Assembly: GCA_045565695.1 (NCBI GenBank)
Contig: JBJLEZ010000001.1
Coordinates: forward strand, 310,001 to 374,000
Length of the DNA stretch: 64,000 bases
Direction: 5' to 3'
From: GCA-2690565 sp002457235
GTDB taxonomy: Bacteria; Verrucomicrobiota; Verrucomicrobiia; Opitutales; Coraliomargaritaceae
Shown here one piece after another: positions 60,160 to 64,000 of the stretch. Each line of letters begins with the position of its first letter. Position 1 is the first letter of the stretch. The position numbers and the translations under genes were made by a program. The notes beneath the pieces are model-generated. The model ran no database searches, had not been told where the DNA came from, and saw only the letters and a program-made list of their open reading frames with translations.

Positions 60160-60873
60160 ATGAGTAGAGAACGAATATTGATTACTGGAGTGAGTTCTGG
60201 ATTGGGACACGGTTTAGCAAAATGTTATTTAAATATGGGGGCGGAAGTTTATGGCTGTAGTCGCCGAAGCCCCGAAGATTTAATTGAGCAAGGCTTAAAT
60301 TTCTGCGCCTTAGATCTTTCCCAACAAGCTGAAAGTGAACCAGACTTCAGTCAATGGATTGAGGAAGTTGAATCCTTTGATTTAGTCATTCTCAATGCAG
60401 GTGTTTTAGGAAAGATTAAAGACATGCAAGATTGTTCGATTGAGGAATTAAAAGAAACAATGGAAGTTAATGTCTGGTCCAATAAATGGATTTTAGACAC
60501 TTGTTTTTCAGGTGGCCGAAATATTAAGCAGGTTATTGGGATCTCATCAGGTGCATCATTGTCGGGTAGTCGTGGATGGAACGGATATAGTTTATCTAAG
60601 GCTGCACTGAATATGTTGATAAAATTATATTCTGGAGAATGCCCGTCTACGCATTTCACTTCTTTTGCTCCTGGGTTAGTGGATACAGCGATGCAAGATT
60701 ATATGACAAACTTGCCCGAAGATCCTCGGTATGCACCCATTGAAATTTTGAAAGCGGCCAAGGGAACAGAAGCAATGCCTTCGGGGTATGAATGTGCTAA
60801 AAAATTAATTGATGCATTTCCTAGGTTATTAGAAAACGAGAGTGGAGGGTATGCGGATATTCGTAAGCTTTAG
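60160..60873 (+). CDS. Short-chain dehydrogenase/reductase
   Basis: NAD(P)-dependent oxidoreductase of 237 residues. The cofactor motif is LITGVSSGLGHGLAKCY, followed by CALDLSQQ and LVILNAGVLGKI. The catalytic Ser is in VIGISSGASLSGSRG and the YxxxK is YSLSKAALNML. EVYGCSRR suggests a preference for NADP(H) because of the Arg pair. The substrate is not evident. It starts 14 bp after ruvC and overlaps the convergent PBP2 gene by 4 bp. Confidence 0.9.
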   Translation: MSRERILITGVSSGLGHGLAKCYLNMGAEVYGCSRRSPEDLIEQGLNFCALDLSQQAESEPDFSQWIEEVESFDLVILNAGVLGKIKDMQDCSIEELKETMEVNVWSNKWILDTCFSGGRNIKQVIGISSGASLSGSRGWNGYSLSKAALNMLIKLYSGECPSTHFTSFAPGLVDTAMQDYMTNLPEDPRYAPIEILKAAKGTEAMPSGYECAKKLIDAFPRLLENESGGYADIRKL

Positions 60874-62786
60874 CGCTTTAAATATTTTTTTTGGTAAGCC
60901 AGAAATAAATCTTTTGCGATTGGGCCAGCAGTGGAGCCGCCGTGGTAGTTGTCGGATTCTTTAGTTCCTTCAACCATTACAGCTAGCGCTATTTTTGGAT
61001 TGTTTATAGGCGCAAAGCCAACGAACCAAGCTAGGTTTACCTCTTTGCCATGAGCTCTAAAATCGGCCGTTCCTGTTTTGCCTGCAATGGGTAAGTCTTT
61101 GATATGGATCAAGCGTCCGGTACCAATTGAGCTAGTGACACCCTGCATCCCTTTAAGCAAAAGATTTCGTTGATCTGCAGATAAGCCCGTTGGAAGACTA
61201 TTTTGTAAATGGTTTTCAGAGCCATTTCTTGTAACTGCTAAAAGGGTGGGTTGTGTGTGAGTTTCATCTCGCGCAATTGAGGCAATGGTGCACGCCATTT
61301 GAAGCGGAGTGACCAAAAGAAAGCCTTGTCCGATTGCAGTGTTTGCCGTGTCCCCCGGGGTCCATCCATTGCCTATGGTCTTACGCTTCCAAGATTTACT
61401 CGGAATGACAATCCGTTTGGTTTCGTAGGGAAGCTCAATTCCAGTTGGTTCGTTTAAATTAAAATGTTTCGCTTCAGCATTAATTTTATCAATGCCTAAT
61501 TTTAGTCCTATATCATAGAAGAAAACATTACAACTAGCAGCAATGGCTTTTTCTAGATTAACAGTACCATGTCCATTTTTTTGGTGACAGTGGTAGATAC
61601 GATTGCCTACTCGATAAACTCCTGGGCAATTCACTGTTGTTGATTCATCGATAAGCCCTGCTTTTAATCCTGCAATTGCAGTGATTAATTTAAAAGTAGA
61701 TCCTGGCGGATAAGACAGTTGGACAGCACGGTTCAACCAGGCGCCTGCATCATTTATTTCATTAAACGTGTTTTGTGGAATGTATGGGCTTAGGTCGTTT
61801 AAGTCAAAGTTTGGATGACTGACTAAAGTAAGAACTTCTCCCGTTTCAACATCAAGTGCAATGGCGGCTCCGGTTCTCTTGCCTAACGCGATTTCCGCGA
61901 CTTTTTGTAGTTCAATATCAATACTAGTGATTAGGTCATTACCTTGCTTTGGCGGTTTCAGCTCTAATTGTTTGTTTTGATAGCCCAATGGATCGACCTG
62001 CCATATCTCATAACCATTTTGCCCCATGAGATTTTTGTTAAAGGTATTTTCTATACCGGTTTTTCCAATTTTTGTTTTGTAGGTAAAATTTTTAATTCCA
62101 TCTTTTGGCAAGAGACTTAAATCGGGATTTACATTTTGTACGTAACCAAGTGTATGTGCCGCGAGTTCTTTGTAAGGATAATATCTTGCAGAGCTTGTGT
62201 GAATATTGATGGGAGAATGAACGGGAAGACGCTCAATGAGTTGAGCATATTCCGAAGCGTTTAAATCTTGTGTGAGAGGTAAAGGGAGTAACAACTGCTC
62301 GTTGAAATGGCGTATAATTTTACTTTCTTTAAGTGCGCTACTGCGTTGGGTCACTGACTCAATGATGTCTAAGTATTTTTGGATAACGTTAGTGCGTGCT
62401 TCCCATTTTAGCTGATAGTAATCCGGCAAGCGAGCGGGTGTTCTTTTGTCGGCACTTTCTACCTCTATTTGCGATCGAGCACTTCGGATGAGTTTTGAAT
62501 ATTCTTTGCGGAATTCGGGTCTTAAATCATCGAGAATCACGCTTGCTGAATAATGTGGACGATTCCCGACTAGTAAGTTGCCATTGCGATCATAGATATC
62601 GCCTCTAGGGCCGGGAAGAAAAATACGGCGTTCGGTTTGCCGACGTTCCATATCTTCATAGGTGTCCTTTTTAAAAAATTGTTGTCGAGCTAAGCCAAGA
62701 AGCAAAAGAGAAGTTAGAATCAAGTTGAGCCACAAGAATAAAAGTATTCTTGGATTGTCTCTACGTTTGATGTCATAGTTTTCCAT
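60870..62786 (-). CDS. mrdA: Penicillin-binding protein 2 (elongasome transpeptidase)
   Basis: Peptidoglycan transpeptidase of the rod-shape complex, 638 residues. A single N-terminal membrane span (ILLFLWLNLILTSLLLLGLA) is followed by the pedestal domain (RRIFLPGPRGDIYDRNGNLL). The catalytic domain has SxxK in YPPGSTFKLITAIAG (Ser near residue 363), SxN in ASCNVFFYDIG and KTG in IAGKTGTADF. It follows mreD by 6 bp in the order mreC-mreD-mrdA, a standard elongasome operon. With the RodZ-like gene at the left edge it implies a rod-type wall machinery. Confidence 0.96.
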   Translation of the reverse strand: MENYDIKRRDNPRILLFLWLNLILTSLLLLGLARQQFFKKDTYEDMERRQTERRIFLPGPRGDIYDRNGNLLVGNRPHYSASVILDDLRPEFRKEYSKLIRSARSQIEVESADKRTPARLPDYYQLKWEARTNVIQKYLDIIESVTQRSSALKESKIIRHFNEQLLLPLPLTQDLNASEYAQLIERLPVHSPINIHTSSARYYPYKELAAHTLGYVQNVNPDLSLLPKDGIKNFTYKTKIGKTGIENTFNKNLMGQNGYEIWQVDPLGYQNKQLELKPPKQGNDLITSIDIELQKVAEIALGKRTGAAIALDVETGEVLTLVSHPNFDLNDLSPYIPQNTFNEINDAGAWLNRAVQLSYPPGSTFKLITAIAGLKAGLIDESTTVNCPGVYRVGNRIYHCHQKNGHGTVNLEKAIAASCNVFFYDIGLKLGIDKINAEAKHFNLNEPTGIELPYETKRIVIPSKSWKRKTIGNGWTPGDTANTAIGQGFLLVTPLQMACTIASIARDETHTQPTLLAVTRNGSENHLQNSLPTGLSADQRNLLLKGMQGVTSSIGTGRLIHIKDLPIAGKTGTADFRAHGKEVNLAWFVGFAPINNPKIALAVMVEGTKESDNYHGGSTAGPIAKDLFLAYQKKYLKR

Positions 62787-62792
62787 AGTTGG

Positions 62793-63326
62793 CTAAACAA
62801 AAGGCAAGGATTCAGGTTCTGTTTTGGTTTCAAATATTGAGAAGAGTGAGCGCTGAAAATTGAAAAACCACGGGGCAATAACAAGAAGGGCAAGGTGAGA
62901 AATTATTAGCTCAATAAAGCTGGTAGAGAAGGGAATGAAAAAATCGGTTAAGTTTGCACCGGTACTTAAATAAAAGAGCGTTACCCCTGTGATGAAATTG
63001 GCAATATGTGCGAGTAGTGTAGGATGAAAGTTTTTCTCTGCTCGAAATCTAAGTCGAATTAATAAAATCAAGGATCCGATAGTAAGCATTAAGAGTGTGA
63101 CTACTCCAAAGGGAGTTGGAAGAGCGGCATCAACCCAAAAGCCAGTTAATAATGAAGTAATAAAAAATTGGTCAGCTCTTAGGTAGAGTGGAGCAATTAT
63201 AAATAAGGGACCAAGAATGAATAGATTGAATCCGACAAAAGTGATACTGCTATTGATTAAAAGCATTAGATGAAGCAATAGAGCATTTGAGGCAAAAAGA
63301 AGTAGGCTTCGTTTATCAAAAATCAT
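62793..63326 (-). CDS. mreD: Rod shape-determining protein MreD
   Basis: A 177-residue inner-membrane protein with about five hydrophobic helices (LLLFASNALLLHLMLLI, FNLFILGPLFIIAPLYL, VVTLLMLTIGSLILLIRL and others). Sequence conservation in MreD is low, so the call relies on size, helix content and position between mreC and mrdA. The start overlaps the mreC stop by 11 bp, suggesting coupled translation. It is expected to link MreC and PBP2 in the elongasome. Confidence 0.9.
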   Translation of the reverse strand: MIFDKRSLLLFASNALLLHLMLLINSSITFVGFNLFILGPLFIIAPLYLRADQFFITSLLTGFWVDAALPTPFGVVTLLMLTIGSLILLIRLRFRAEKNFHPTLLAHIANFITGVTLFYLSTGANLTDFFIPFSTSFIELIISHLALLVIAPWFFNFQRSLFSIFETKTEPESLPFV

Positions 63327-64000
63327 AATCTATGGTTTCAATTCGATTAAATGGAATTAAGACAGCGACTTCTTTGATACCCAATAGCCGTTTGTCTAAT
63401 TGAACCTCACCAGCTTGAAACATACCTGTATTATCTGGCTCAAGCCATGGAACAAGTCCAATGGCTATACCTTCTGGGAAAGTACCTCCTAACCCAGTTG
63501 TCACAAGCTGAAGCGGCTTAGCCGAGTCAGTCATCAAATCTTGTGGTGCATTTTTAATCCTACCTTTGGGTTGTCCCCATAAATCGGGGCCTTTCCCTTG
63601 GTAAAATAATGGTCGATAGTCATTAATAAAAGAAGCCGATATCCTAAAGGAGTGGTTCGACAGTAAGTCGATTTGACTTGTATAGTAATTTGTCTTGGCA
63701 ATACGTCCAACAACTCCGCCAATAAAAATAACGGCATCACCTTTTTTAATACCGTGTTTAGAGCCTTTATTGATTCGAATAGTTTGCCACCAACTACCCA
63801 TGTTTCTCTGGATGACATGAGCCAATTCATAGCGAAAGCGATCTCTGCTCGGTAAGCTTAAAATGGATTCTAAGCGATTGATTTCCGCTTTGTAATTTTC
63901 ATTAATATTTTTGATTTGCTTGTAGTAGGCATTTTGCCGTTTGAGTTCTTTTATAGTATCAATGAGTTCTTGCTTACTTTTTGTATTGTTGATGGCTCTA
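63316..64000 (-). CDS. mreC: Rod shape-determining protein MreC, C-terminal part
   Basis: The frame stays open to the right edge, so the 5' end is missing. The visible 227 residues begin in the coiled coil (ELIDTIKELKRQNAYYKQI) and pass through the linker RLESILSLPSRDRFRYELAH. The beta-domain follows: SWWQTIRINKGSKHGIKKGDAVI, GVVGRIAKTNYYTSQIDLL and GLGGTFPEGIAIGLV. These are standard MreC features. A TTG at 63825 is not the real start. MreC is periplasmic and organises PBP2 and MreD, encoded downstream. Confidence 0.94.
   Translation of the reverse strand, partial: RAINNTKSKQELIDTIKELKRQNAYYKQIKNINENYKAEINRLESILSLPSRDRFRYELAHVIQRNMGSWWQTIRINKGSKHGIKKGDAVIFIGGVVGRIAKTNYYTSQIDLLSNHSFRISASFINDYRPLFYQGKGPDLWGQPKGRIKNAPQDLMTDSAKPLQLVTTGLGGTFPEGIAIGLVPWLEPDNTGMFQAGEVQLDKRLLGIKEVAVLIPFNRIETIDYDF

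Noticed and set aside
63316..63825. A complete 169-residue MreC starting at a TTG
   Set aside because: The frame continues to the window edge with the expected MreC coiled coil, so the gene is simply truncated by the window.

Overview
The window looks like a chromosomal housekeeping segment from a Gram-negative bacterium of moderate-to-low GC, most likely in the PVC group and probably Verrucomicrobiota/Opitutae. That placement is inference. It rests on the gene families present (DUF5069 protein, DUF11 lipoprotein, NfeD/flotillin pair, TrkAH, long-form IspH, MreC/MreD/PBP2, Lnt) and on starts that mostly lack a Shine-Dalgarno sequence. No rRNA, phage, transposon or CRISPR array is visible. Genes are tightly packed and no gene-free gap exceeds 300 bases.

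Layout. 0-4 kb: the end of a RodZ-like gene, then a leftward nfeD-floA operon ending in a membrane-anchored coiled-coil gene that seems to start at a non-standard codon. 4-10.4 kb: trkA-trkH, a small ferredoxin, a rhomboid protease and a Prc-type protease. 10.4-19 kb: prfA-prmC, a HAD hydrolase, a DUF11 lipoprotein, gnd, an unknown membrane protein and dnaN. 18.6-18.9 kb: an AT-rich gap with a cluster of DnaA-box-like 9-mers. 19-29 kb: a RelE-like orphan, ispH, miaB, a HAD phosphatase, recA, mnmE-mnmG and manA. 29-38 kb: ftsK, dinB, mutS, a hydrolase and a polyprenyl synthase. 38-47 kb: DUF5069, MerC, tRNA-Trp, rmuC, secA, lnt and a sigma-70 factor. 47-64 kb: trpE-purK-purE, rapA, a KamA-family enzyme, carA, the truA-comF-accD-folC operon, ruvC, an SDR and mreC-mreD-mrdA running off the right edge.

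The strongest higher-level signal is that this is probably the replication-origin neighbourhood. Three independent signs agree: (1) GC skew of the + strand changes from C-rich to G-rich near 22.3-22.8 kb regardless of gene direction, which is the polarity expected at an origin; (2) five DnaA-box-like 9-mers lie in 88 bp beside dnaN; (3) a perfect 16-bp parS-type palindrome lies inside mnmG at 27.0 kb. dnaA, parA and parB are not in the window.

Other points of interest: an AccD whose zinc-ribbon cysteines are mostly replaced, a SecA without the C-terminal zinc motif, a 21-codon ORF with a good ribosome-binding site just before secA, an orphan RelE-like gene beside the DnaA boxes, and an IspH with a long N-terminal extension. 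I found no clear new defence or mobile system.
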